A DNA stretch of 36,157 bases, from IMG/VR virus record IMGVR_UViG_3300046507_000321, positions 1 to 36,157 of that record, one strand, 5' to 3'. Both the position numbers and the translations under genes were made by a program. The first letter of the stretch is position 1. Each line of letters opens with the position of its first letter. The notes below the pieces were generated by a model that ran no database searches, was not told the origin of the DNA, and saw only the letters and a list, made by a program, of their open reading frames with translations. Source of the DNA: a virus. Shown here piece after piece: positions 22,176 to 29,750 of the stretch.

Positions 22176-22334
22176 TCAATTTTTCTTCAATTTAACTCTT
22201 TCGTATATAAACTTACAGCAACCCATACTCAAAGCGGCCCCGGTAATAACGTAGTATTTGCCAAGCTTGACCATTAACCGGCCATTCCTACCAACGTAAT
22301 GTTCGCTTATTTCTTTGAATTCCTGTTTACTCAT
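22176..22334 (-). CDS. Small membrane-like protein of the cargo unit
   Basis: A 52-residue leftward frame: MSKQEFKEISEHYVGRNGRL, then MVKLGKYYVITGAALSMGCC and a basic tail (KFIYERVKLKKN). The segment YYVITGAALSMGCC looks like a membrane or lipid-facing helix, with two adjacent cysteines. It sits 46 bp upstream of the DUF4468 gene in the same direction, so they probably form one small leftward unit. Confidence 0.5.
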   Translation of the reverse strand: MSKQEFKEISEHYVGRNGRLMVKLGKYYVITGAALSMGCCKFIYERVKLKKN

Positions 22335-22405
22335 TCGGGACCTAAAGATAAACAATAGAAAATTATCTGCCTAATATTATGCCAAACGTCATATATAGCA
22401 TATTT

Positions 22406-22467
22406 AAACTATGTAAAAAATATTTTACATTTTGTATAGTTTGTTTGACATTAAATACTTATATTAG
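22406..22467 (+). promoter_or_regulatory. Late control region before protease/capsid genes
   Basis: ATGTAAAA-AATA-TTTTACAT (22411-22430) is a perfect 8-bp inverted repeat with a 4-bp loop. It is nested in AAACTAT...ATAGTTT (22406-22412, 22436-22442). AGTTTGTTTGACAT follows, and then TTATATTAG (22459-22467), a promoter-like box. The order matches 17462-17527. It may also control the leftward cargo genes, which start just left of it. Confidence 0.65.
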
Positions 22468-22500
22468 TATCAGATTTTGTGAACGAGATACAGCGAGATA

Positions 22501-23154
22501 ATGAATTTTAAGCAGTTTGCGCAGGTCGTAGATGATTTAGAGCCAAAGCAGGGTATAATTAAAGCTTATGCCAACGCTTATAATAATGTTGATAGCGATA
22601 ACGACATATCGGCACCTGGTAGTTTTACCAAAACAGTAACAGAAAACTTTAAAAGAATTAGGGTCCTTAAAGACCACAATTCTACTATTACTCTTGGCGT
22701 TCCAAAAGAACTAAACGCCTCTGATCCATACGGCTTAAACACTATTACCCAGTTCAACATGAACAAAGAGGTAAGCCGGGATATGTTCACCGATATACAA
22801 CTAATGAAAGAGAACGGCCAGAACGCTGAACTTTCTATTGGTTATTCAATCGTTTCACGGGATCAAAAAGACAAAAGAATTATCAACGAGTATAAGCTTT
22901 ACGAATATTCGTTTTTATCAAGCTGGGCGGCTAATCCATTGGCTATTGCAACCGATCTGAAAGGCTTAAAAAGTCCAGCATACCTTATTGAGCTATTAAC
23001 CAAAGCTTACAACATGCCCTATTCGGATGGTAAGCTTGAGCAGATAGAAAAAATCTTAAAATCACTCACCGAAGAGCCGGGCCGAGACACCACTCAGACA
23101 GTAGAGCCGATGGAGTTAAGTAAATTATTTAAAAACGCTTTCAAACTAAACTAA
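22501..23154 (+). CDS. HK97-type prohead protease
   Basis: A 217-residue U35-type prohead maturation protease. Key parts: AYANAYNNVDSDNDISAPGS (residues 22-41), RIRVLKDHN with H59, SIGYSIV with S112, and EYSFLSSWAANPLA. The His and Ser correspond to the catalytic pair in HK97 gp4. It removes the N-terminal scaffold region of the capsid protein and itself. It is immediately upstream of the capsid gene, 4 bp apart. Confidence 0.9.
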   Translation: MNFKQFAQVVDDLEPKQGIIKAYANAYNNVDSDNDISAPGSFTKTVTENFKRIRVLKDHNSTITLGVPKELNASDPYGLNTITQFNMNKEVSRDMFTDIQLMKENGQNAELSIGYSIVSRDQKDKRIINEYKLYEYSFLSSWAANPLAIATDLKGLKSPAYLIELLTKAYNMPYSDGKLEQIEKILKSLTEEPGRDTTQTVEPMELSKLFKNAFKLN

Positions 23155-23158
23155 AACA

Positions 23159-24400
23159 GTGGAATTAAAAGAAGTAAAAGACCTCTTAGACGAGGCATCA
23201 AAAGAAGTAAAAGACGCGGCAAAGGATGCTGGCGCAAAAGCGAAAGAGGCAATTGATAAAGCTGGCGAGGCCATCAAAGGCTTAGAAGGCAAGGCTGATA
23301 AATCAGATATCGACGCTTTAAAGGAAAAGCTTACCGAAACTCAGGCTCATGCTGACGCTTTGGATATCAAAATGCAAAAAGCAGGTTCTAAACCAGAAGG
23401 TGAGAAATCATTTGTAGACCATTTAGGAGAGCAATTGACCGCTGTTAAAGAGCAATTAACCACTTTAAAAGGCACTAAAAAAGAAGGTGTTCAATTTGAA
23501 GTGAAAGCGGCTACAACCTTTACAATCGGTTCAAGCTACTCAGGCGGTACTTATAACCTGACTTCTTTCGATTCAGATTTCGCACGTATTCAGCGCAGAA
23601 AGCCCTTCTTGCGTCAATTGGTGCGTGTTGTACCTACAAGCAAAATGTATATTGCATGGGCTGAGCAATCCAATCCACAGGGCGCACCTGCTCCAACTGC
23701 TGAGGGCGCGGCTAAACCGCTGATCAGCTTCCAGGTTGTTGAGCGTACTGCTAAAGTTGAGAAGATCCCTGCGATATTTAAAGTATCTAAGGAATCACTT
23801 GATGATATCCCTTTCTTACAATCAGAGATCAACACCGAGTTAAAAGAGCTTATCGACCTTAACTTCGATACTCAAATATTAAGCGGTGATGGTACTTCTC
23901 CAAACTTGAAAGGTATCTTAACTTTTGCGATTCCTTCATTTGCTGCTCCAACTGGTCTGGCGCTTAACGTAGTTGCTCCAAATAACTATGATGTTATCCT
24001 GGCGGCTGTTACTCAGGTTGCCCTGGCTAACTTCACACCTAACTACGTGCTAGTTAACCCTGCTGATAAGGCAATGATGCAATTGGCAAAGAACACACAA
24101 GGCACTTATGTATTGCCTCCATTCACTACCGTTAACGGTGTTGAGGTTGCAGGTGTTCAGGTTATCGAAAACAGCGGTGTTACTGCAGGTTCATTTGTTG
24201 TTGGTGACTTCTCTAAAGCTAACCTTGCCATGCGTGAGGAAATCGGCATCCAGATTGGTTACGAGAACGATGACTTCACTAAGAACTTAGTAACTATACT
24301 TGCTGAGATCCGCGCGGTACAATACATCAAAACTAACCACCTGAATGCGTTTGTTAAAGGTACTTTTGCTGCTGCAATTACTGCCTTAACTCACCCATAA
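23159..24400 (+). CDS. HK97-type major capsid protein
   Basis: A 413-residue capsid protein. The first ~110 residues are a charged coiled coil (VKDLLDEASKEVKDAAKDAG), the scaffold-like delta domain that the protease removes; the mature part probably starts near residue 115-120 (KAATTFTIG). The shell domain follows (FARIQRRKPFLRQLVRVVP; VSKESLDDIPFLQSEINTEL; GDGTSPNLKGIL). It starts at GTG, with no nearby ATG. A strong terminator follows the gene, limiting readthrough to the tail genes. Confidence 0.93.
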   Translation: MELKEVKDLLDEASKEVKDAAKDAGAKAKEAIDKAGEAIKGLEGKADKSDIDALKEKLTETQAHADALDIKMQKAGSKPEGEKSFVDHLGEQLTAVKEQLTTLKGTKKEGVQFEVKAATTFTIGSSYSGGTYNLTSFDSDFARIQRRKPFLRQLVRVVPTSKMYIAWAEQSNPQGAPAPTAEGAAKPLISFQVVERTAKVEKIPAIFKVSKESLDDIPFLQSEINTELKELIDLNFDTQILSGDGTSPNLKGILTFAIPSFAAPTGLALNVVAPNNYDVILAAVTQVALANFTPNYVLVNPADKAMMQLAKNTQGTYVLPPFTTVNGVEVAGVQVIENSGVTAGSFVVGDFSKANLAMREEIGIQIGYENDDFTKNLVTILAEIRAVQYIKTNHLNAFVKGTFAAAITALTHP

Positions 24401-24426
24401 TCTCAGGGGAGTAATTTAATAACTAG

Positions 24427-24456
24427 CCCCTGTTAAGATTGTTAGCAGGGGTTTTT
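24427..24456 (+). terminator. Terminator after capsid gene
   Basis: CCCCTG (24427-24432) pairs with CAGGGG (24446-24451), loop 13 nt, followed by TTTTT (24452-24456). It is a strong intrinsic terminator located between the capsid and the connector genes, so it likely acts as an expression valve. Confidence 0.78.
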
Positions 24457-24469
24457 AATTAAACCAAAG

Positions 24470-24646
24470 ATGCCAAGAATAGAACTTACAAAAGACTTTG
24501 CCGGATTGCCTAAAGGCCATATCACCGGAGAAATGGACAACCATACCTGTAGTACAATAGTGCGTGACGGTAACGGAGTGTACTACAAGGAAGAGAAAGA
24601 AAAGGTAGTTACCAAAGAACTGAAGGTTTCTAAAAAAACAAAGTAA
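24470..24646 (+). CDS. Small protein between capsid and connector
   Basis: A 58-residue protein: MPRIELTKDFAGLPKGHITG, then MDNHTCSTIVRDGNGVYYKE and a Lys-rich end. It starts 14 bp after the terminator run and its stop overlaps the next start (TAATG). It resembles the small proteins found in other phages in this position, perhaps a head decoration or a head-completion accessory. Not certain. Confidence 0.6.
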   Translation: MPRIELTKDFAGLPKGHITGEMDNHTCSTIVRDGNGVYYKEEKEKVVTKELKVSKKTK

Positions 24647-25233
24647 TGTATAATTGGGAGATCACAGATACCACAAACTTTATTGAGCCGGTAACGCTTG
24701 CCCAGGCTAAACTTTACTGCAAGATAGATGATGATTATACGCACGATGATGATGTGTTTAACAATCTGATCCCGGCAGCAAGGGAAGCGGGAGAACTGGA
24801 AAGCGGTTTAGCTTTTGGCCTTAAGACGGTAACGTTTACCGCCAATGATCAGCACGACTTTCCGATGTACCCTGTAAGGCAGGTGATCAGCGTAAAAGAT
24901 CAATACGGGAATGATATTACTGATCCTTCCAATTATCCTTTTTACTTAATGGACGGTACACCGGTATGGTATGATTCCTATAAGCGATGCCCTACATTGT
25001 ACACGGTTGTCTATCTGGCCGGATATGGTGAAATCGCTGCTGATCCTGAAAGCGGTGTACTGGAAAGTAATTTAGTATTACCGGAAGGCTTAAGGACCGG
25101 AATAATGAAACTGGTGCAAACCTATTATAACCACCCTGACGACATTGAAGTATCAAGTATTCGCGGTGCTATGGCGTTAGATGAAAATTCTATCAGAACA
25201 TTCAGACGGTTCAGGAGGAACCCGCTGTTTTGA
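24646..25233 (+). CDS. Head-tail connector protein (gp6-like)
   Basis: A 195-residue protein with the gp6-type N-terminal pattern FIEPVTLAQAKLYCKIDDDY and then NLIPAAREAGELESGLAF. It forms the ring beneath the portal in HK97-like phages. The C-terminal half is aromatic-rich (VVYLAGYGE; TGIMKLVQTYYNHP). It overlaps the next gene by 4 bp, as usual for the connector module. Confidence 0.82.
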   Translation: MYNWEITDTTNFIEPVTLAQAKLYCKIDDDYTHDDDVFNNLIPAAREAGELESGLAFGLKTVTFTANDQHDFPMYPVRQVISVKDQYGNDITDPSNYPFYLMDGTPVWYDSYKRCPTLYTVVYLAGYGEIAADPESGVLESNLVLPEGLRTGIMKLVQTYYNHPDDIEVSSIRGAMALDENSIRTFRRFRRNPLF

Positions 25234-25553
25234 TCTTTAACCGTAGAATTTCCATACAGCAATGCACCCAAGATCCGGACGGACAAGGGGGTTTAACTGA
25301 GCCTGTTTACACCGAGTACTGGCAGACCAACGCCTATTTAAACCCGTTAACGGCAGGTAAAAAGCTGGAGGATAACCAAGCCACGTTAAACAATGCGGTA
25401 GTATTTACTGTACGTTTCCGCAGGGATAAAGAGGTAACAAAAGACATGCAGGTAATTGATGCCCACACGGGATTGGTTTACCAGGTTACAGCCGTGACCG
25501 AATTACACGACAAAAGAGATTTATTAGAAATAAGAGGAACCACAAAACAATAA
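25230..25553 (+). CDS. Head-tail adaptor (head closure) protein
   Basis: A 107-residue SPP1 gp16/head-closure-like protein: NRRISIQQCTQDPDGQGGLT, the W-x-N-AYLNP core and VYQVTAVTELHDKRDLLEI. It caps the connector and provides the tail attachment face. Overlaps the connector by 4 bp. Confidence 0.8.
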   Translation: MIFNRRISIQQCTQDPDGQGGLTEPVYTEYWQTNAYLNPLTAGKKLEDNQATLNNAVVFTVRFRRDKEVTKDMQVIDAHTGLVYQVTAVTELHDKRDLLEIRGTTKQ

Positions 25554-25556
25554 TTT

Positions 25557-25754
25557 ATGAACGCAAGTGAATTTTTACGTGACAAAGGAATACTGGGCGA
25601 CTTCTCAGAAGATATAGATATCACAATTGAGGGCGCAGGTACATTCAAGTTTACCGAGCTATTGGAAGAATACGCCAGGTTAAACCAGAATGTTACCGTG
25701 ATCAGCAAAAAGGCGATCCGCAAACACCTGGAAAAGAAAGAAGCGGTTAACTAA
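25557..25754 (+). CDS. Small hypothetical protein of the connector module
   Basis: A 65-residue protein, MNASEFLRDKGILGDFSEDI onward, with a C-terminal basic tail (KKAIRKHLEKKEAVN). It sits 3 bp from both neighbours' ends. No family recognised; position suggests a minor structural or assembly role. Confidence 0.58.
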   Translation: MNASEFLRDKGILGDFSEDIDITIEGAGTFKFTELLEEYARLNQNVTVISKKAIRKHLEKKEAVN

Positions 25755-25757
25755 ATT

Positions 25758-26183
25758 ATGACAAGCGGCATAAACGGCATACCTGAACTGATCGCCAAGC
25801 TTCAGAAGTACGGGGAAGATACCGAGCTTATGGCTAAACAGGAAGTACAGACCGCAGGGTTGGAAGTTGTTGCTGCCATGGTAAACGATGCGCCGGTTGA
25901 TACCGGGAACCTTCGCCAGCTCATTATGAGTGAACCGGCCAACAATGATCTAACAGCCATTATTGAAAGCAGGGCCGACTATTCTGATTACATGGAATAT
26001 GGTACAGCGGCGCACGTTATCGAAGTCAAAACGGCCAGCGTATTAAGCAACGGCAAAACCTTCTTCGGCAAGCGTGTAAACCATCCCGGGACGCAAGCGC
26101 GACCTTTCTTTTTTCATAATATGGATGCCGGATTAGCCTCTTTAAAGGCCAAATTGCAAGAAATACTAAAAAATATCAAATAA
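25758..26183 (+). CDS. HK97 gp10-like tail-component protein
   Basis: A 141-residue protein of the HK97 gp10 family: MTSGINGIPELIAKLQKYGE, the APVDTGNLRQLI motif, DYSDYMEYGTAAHVIE, PGTQARPFFF and a C-terminal helix. It takes part in head-tail joining or tail completion. It is the last gene of this cluster; a small hairpin/promoter-like region follows. Confidence 0.82.
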   Translation: MTSGINGIPELIAKLQKYGEDTELMAKQEVQTAGLEVVAAMVNDAPVDTGNLRQLIMSEPANNDLTAIIESRADYSDYMEYGTAAHVIEVKTASVLSNGKTFFGKRVNHPGTQARPFFFHNMDAGLASLKAKLQEILKNIK

Positions 26184-26201
26184 ATCTCTCTCGCGCGAAT
26201 A

Positions 26202-26230
26202 TAATATTTGGTATTTATAATAAAAATACC
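26202..26230 (+). promoter_or_regulatory. Promoter-like box with hairpin
   Basis: TAATATTTG (26202-26210) resembles the -7 box at 17520 (shared ATATTTGGTA). It runs into GGTATTT (26210-26216) paired with AAATACC (26224-26230), a 7-bp hairpin followed by T-rich sequence. It may be a promoter for the tail genes, a weak terminator for the connector genes, or both. Confidence 0.4.
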
Positions 26231-26292
26231 TATTTTTAATACGTGAAAGCCGGGTGCGGTTGAGTGAGTAAGAGTGAGAAAGATTAGTGCGG

Positions 26293-26748
26293 ATGCGTGA
26301 GATTGGGAGTGTTTTAAGATCGGCTTACTATCAGAAGTTAAACGGGTCGGTGACGTTGGATGGCGTCACCATTCCTGTTTTTGATAGCTTCGTGCCTGAC
26401 AAAACAGATTCTTCAAAATCCTTTGCTTACATACTTCTTTCCACGTTAAGCGAAGTTCCAACAAGCCAGACAAACAAGGATAATTTCAGTTCAGAGATTG
26501 CTTTTACGGTTGACGTAAGAACAGCATCGACGCAGCCAACGGGCTTCAAGAAAGCTGATCTGTTAGCGGATATCGTTAAGACTTTGATCTGCCCGCATGA
26601 TCCGGATGATTACCTGGATTTATCACCTGACTTTCAAAACGTAAAAACAGAACAACAAATGAGTAATACGGTAACTGAAAAAACCGATACTCAATTTGTG
26701 TATAGAAAGATTATACGATTTAAACACACAATATTACAATTAAACTAA
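26293..26748 (+). CDS. Tail terminator/tail completion protein
   Basis: A 151-residue protein in the tail-terminator position, upstream of the tail tube. MREIGSVLRSAYYQKLNGSV and VPVFD-like strands (TIPVFDSFVP), then AYILLSTLSEVPTSQTNKD and FTVDVRTASTQP are consistent with DUF3168/gpU-like tail proteins. A GTG at 26287 could also be the start. The leader before it has repeated GAGTGA-type sequence. Moderate confidence from position plus pattern. Confidence 0.68.
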   Translation: MREIGSVLRSAYYQKLNGSVTLDGVTIPVFDSFVPDKTDSSKSFAYILLSTLSEVPTSQTNKDNFSSEIAFTVDVRTASTQPTGFKKADLLADIVKTLICPHDPDDYLDLSPDFQNVKTEQQMSNTVTEKTDTQFVYRKIIRFKHTILQLN

Positions 26749-26749
26749 A

Positions 26750-27181
26750 ATGCCAGCACAAGCAGTCTATAACGGTACGACCGTTTTAAGTAAAATCAAG
26801 CAGGGCGCGAGTTACAAAGCAATAGCCGCAGCCTTAAACTCATCGTTGGAGTTAACCTACAAAATGCTTAACACTACCTCTAAGGATAGTGGAGCAGGAG
26901 AAGAGCAGATCCCGGATCGTTACACCTGGAAAGCAAGCGGAAGCGCGAACGTTAACGACGATTCAGCGGTGGGCGCAACAGGCGTAAGCGCAAAAGTGTT
27001 TTCAGATGCGTTCCTTAATAAAACGATTATCGATTTTACTTTCAGTTCTGCTGATTCAAAGATTTTTTACGGTGGACTTGGTTACTTAAGTTCATTTAAG
27101 ATCACTTCGGATGATGGTAAGATTGTAACCTTTGATTACACAATAGAAGGAACTGGAACACTTGTAGACGTTGCTCCATAA
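26750..27181 (+). CDS. Major tail tube protein
   Basis: A 143-residue protein of the TP901-type tail tube group: MPAQAVYNGTTVLSKIKQGA then RYTWKASGSANVNDDSAVGA and FKITSDDGKIVTFDYTIEGT. These subunits stack into the hollow tail tube. It lies directly before the chaperone pair, the usual order. Its stop overlaps the next ATG. Confidence 0.8.
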   Translation: MPAQAVYNGTTVLSKIKQGASYKAIAAALNSSLELTYKMLNTTSKDSGAGEEQIPDRYTWKASGSANVNDDSAVGATGVSAKVFSDAFLNKTIIDFTFSSADSKIFYGGLGYLSSFKITSDDGKIVTFDYTIEGTGTLVDVAP

Positions 27182-27591
27182 TGCAAGATACTAACGTTAT
27201 AAATACCCCTGTAGGGCGTTTAAAGTTTAACAACTACGCCCTACAGCAATTAGGTTTTCTTGATGTTGGGCCAACTGCGGTAATTAATAAAATTGTCGAG
27301 AAGTTCCAGGGAAAACCTATTGCTATTTGGTATAAACTAATTAAAGCAGGTCGCGAGGGGTATGAGTTTGAATACGGAGATGATGGCGATGAAGGTGATA
27401 TTGAATGCGAGATCGATAAGAAAGCCATAAAAAGATGGTTATCTAACGGGTCGACAGGGGATTACGACGCTATTATGTCGGCTTTCTATGAGGCTGTTAA
27501 AATACCCGAAGAGCTGCAAAGAATATCATCAAACCAATCAGCCAATATTTCCGAGGGTGAAAAAAAAAGCCCGAAACCTTCGACGAAGTAA
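27181..27591 (+). CDS. Tail assembly chaperone, G-like
   Basis: A 136-residue zero-frame product, the equivalent of lambda gpG: RLKFNNYALQQLGFLDVGPT at the N-terminus, then DAIMSAFYEAVKIPEELQRI. It ends soon after a 9-A run (27560-27568). In the usual tail chaperone pair, a fraction of ribosomes slip at such a run to make a longer G-T fusion. The fusion would add 108 residues from the -1 frame. It keeps the tape measure soluble during tail assembly. Confidence 0.82.
   Translation: MQDTNVINTPVGRLKFNNYALQQLGFLDVGPTAVINKIVEKFQGKPIAIWYKLIKAGREGYEFEYGDDGDEGDIECEIDKKAIKRWLSNGSTGDYDAIMSAFYEAVKIPEELQRISSNQSANISEGEKKSPKPSTK
27559..27569 (+). other. -1 frameshift slippery site in the tail chaperone pair
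   Basis: G followed by nine A then G (27559-27569). Zero-frame codons are GAA-AAA-AAA-AGC. A -1 slip at A-AAA-AAA continues as AAG-CCC-GAA in a frame that is open to 27893 and has no start codon before 27642. This is the classic G/GT arrangement. Confidence 0.8.
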
Positions 27592-27893
27592 GGGAAATAG
27601 CTCTTGTAGAGCTTGGTTTAAAGACTAGAGAATACTATTGCATGACATGGTATGAGTACAATTGCGCTTATACCCATCATATGAAGAAGGGTTACGAATT
27701 ATTAAGCATCGGCAGGTTGGTAAGTTATTTCATACTCAATACACAATCTGCAAATCCTTTTAAACAGAGTATTACGGACTGGATGCCATTAGCAACAGAT
27801 TTAAAAGCTAAAAAAGTAACCGAGGAAGTGACACAGGAAAAGCTTGAAGAAATAATAAAACAACACCAACAAATATTTAAGAAACATGCCTGA
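27567..27893 (+). CDS. Tail assembly chaperone, T-like extension (made by -1 frameshift)
   Basis: A 108-residue extension read only after a -1 slip. The frame has no ATG until 27642, yet KPETFDEVREIALVELGL at 27567-27620 looks fully coding and continues into TWYEYNCAYTHHMKKGYELL. The fused product would be 237 residues, the GT form, which contacts the tape measure. It ends 8 bp inside the tape-measure gene. An independent start at 27642 would drop the conserved part, so fusion is preferred. Confidence 0.8.
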   Translation, partial: KPETFDEVREIALVELGLKTREYYCMTWYEYNCAYTHHMKKGYELLSIGRLVSYFILNTQSANPFKQSITDWMPLATDLKAKKVTEEVTQEKLEEIIKQHQQIFKKHA

Positions 27894-29748
27894 TCTCGTC
27901 GCAACCATAGGAGCGGATCTTACTCAAATGCAGACCGCTTTAAATCAGTCCACTCGTGCACTTAAGCAGTTTGGAGCAGATGCGGGGAATGCCGCTACAC
28001 AAGCAGGGCAAGCATTAGAAAAAGCAAATCAATCTGCTCTTTCTGCTTCTATGCGAATGCAACAAATGAGATCCGGATTATCTGCCGCGCGTGATGGTAT
28101 GTTGGCTTTCGCAGTAGGTGGACAACGGGCTGATATGATGCTTATGGCAATGGGTCACCACATCAACACGCTTTATGAATCTACAGGATCTATTGGAGGC
28201 GCGTTTAAATCACTTGGTTCTTCTTTGTGGGGGCCAGGTGGTGTGATATTGGGGTTAACAGTAGCTTTTGAGGCTTACCAGCACTTTGCAAAGGCAGAAA
28301 AAGAGACCTATGAAGTAAATGAACACTTCAAAACTTCAGCCGAAGCCTTGCATTCCGTAATAAATAATTTAGACGGAGGTTTTCATAAAGCTGTCCAAAA
28401 TCTTGACGAGTTAAAGATTAACCTGGGCTTAGCCAAAGACGGAATGATATCCAAAAATGAAGTTGTAAAAGAATACAATGACACGATGGGTAAAACAGTT
28501 GGTAAGGTTAAAACACTAGCCGAGGTTGAGGATAGGTTAATAAAAGACGGTCCGGATTATATCAAAATGATGATGTTAAAGGCCGCAGCTACTACCGCAT
28601 TAAAAGAGGCGGCTGATAAAGCAGTGGAAGCAGCTAAAATACAAGCTCAGCCGGACGAAGTTGCAATACCATATTTATATTCTGGTTTAAAAAACTCAAC
28701 TGACACAAACGTTTTAAAAGACTATAAGAAAATAGCCCAAAAGAGCAGGGACGAAGCATCTTCCGAATATAAGAAAGATCAAACCATGCTTGAAAAAATT
28801 GGCGCGGATTTCCAGGCACAAGCTGCAGGAATAGCGGCAAAACATCATTGGAACTTCTTAGATAATACTGGCGAAAAGAAAACGCCAAATACGCTTATCC
28901 AGCAGCTTGAAAAGCAATTACAAGAACTTCAGGATGAAGAAAATAAATGGATAGAAGCCGGACACCATCAAGATTTCTACAATCTGACAGACCGGGAGCG
29001 CAATATCAATGCAATTATAGAAAAGATTGAGAAACTAAAGGAAGCCGATAAAGGAGTTGCGATGCCTACAATTAAGGGATTAGGCAAGGAAAGTATCCAT
29101 GAAGATACTAAAATGACTTTACTGCCATCGGCTGATGATTTTGAAAAGGCTAAGAAGGGGCTTGCGGATTACAATGAAATGCAAACTCAAGCCTATTTAG
29201 AAGAACAAAACCTAAACAGGGAAACCAAGACAAGCAATTTAGTTTTTAAGGAGTTAACCAGAACCATCGGAACAGGACTAGCCGGAGCATTTGAAAGTGC
29301 CATGAATGGAACTGAAACCTTTGTTTCGGCAATGGGGCATTTCATTACTCAGCTAATAGAAAAACTACTAGCCGCTGCCGCTGCTGCCGCTTTGCTTGCT
29401 GTATTGTTAAATGCAACCGGTATAGGTGCTTTATTAAATATTTCAAGCGGTGCTAGTAGCTTCGGAGGCCTATTCGGCGCTATTAGTGGTTTTTCAGGAT
29501 TAATGGGCGGGGGGAGCGGCTCAAATATTCCAAAGTACGCTAACGGAGGTATCACTACCAGAGGTCACTTAGCCATGGTAGGCGAGGGAAAAGAAAAAGA
29601 AGCCATCATGCCGCTTTCCAAACTTAAAAACTTTGTGAATACAAACGGGGGTGGTGGCAGTATGGAGCTAAGAACAAGGATCAGCGGATCAGATTTATTG
29701 ATCTGGACGGAGAATGCGAATAAACAAAAAAGGAGAATAGGCGGTTAA
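27886..29748 (+). CDS. Tail tape measure protein
   Basis: A 620-residue protein, largely helical: TIGADLTQMQTALNQSTRAL at the N-terminus, coiled-coil regions (residues about 300-420) and a hydrophobic C-terminal stretch (AAAAAAALLAVLLNATGIGA). The end has the common tape-measure pattern GGITTRGHLAMVGEGKEKEA then IMPLSKL. Its length sets tail length; by the usual ~0.15 nm per residue it would be near 90-95 nm, a short-to-medium siphovirus tail. It overlaps the chaperone region by 8 bp. Confidence 0.9.
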   Translation: MPDLVATIGADLTQMQTALNQSTRALKQFGADAGNAATQAGQALEKANQSALSASMRMQQMRSGLSAARDGMLAFAVGGQRADMMLMAMGHHINTLYESTGSIGGAFKSLGSSLWGPGGVILGLTVAFEAYQHFAKAEKETYEVNEHFKTSAEALHSVINNLDGGFHKAVQNLDELKINLGLAKDGMISKNEVVKEYNDTMGKTVGKVKTLAEVEDRLIKDGPDYIKMMMLKAAATTALKEAADKAVEAAKIQAQPDEVAIPYLYSGLKNSTDTNVLKDYKKIAQKSRDEASSEYKKDQTMLEKIGADFQAQAAGIAAKHHWNFLDNTGEKKTPNTLIQQLEKQLQELQDEENKWIEAGHHQDFYNLTDRERNINAIIEKIEKLKEADKGVAMPTIKGLGKESIHEDTKMTLLPSADDFEKAKKGLADYNEMQTQAYLEEQNLNRETKTSNLVFKELTRTIGTGLAGAFESAMNGTETFVSAMGHFITQLIEKLLAAAAAAALLAVLLNATGIGALLNISSGASSFGGLFGAISGFSGLMGGGSGSNIPKYANGGITTRGHLAMVGEGKEKEAIMPLSKLKNFVNTNGGGGSMELRTRISGSDLLIWTENANKQKRRIGG

Positions 29749-29750
29749 TT

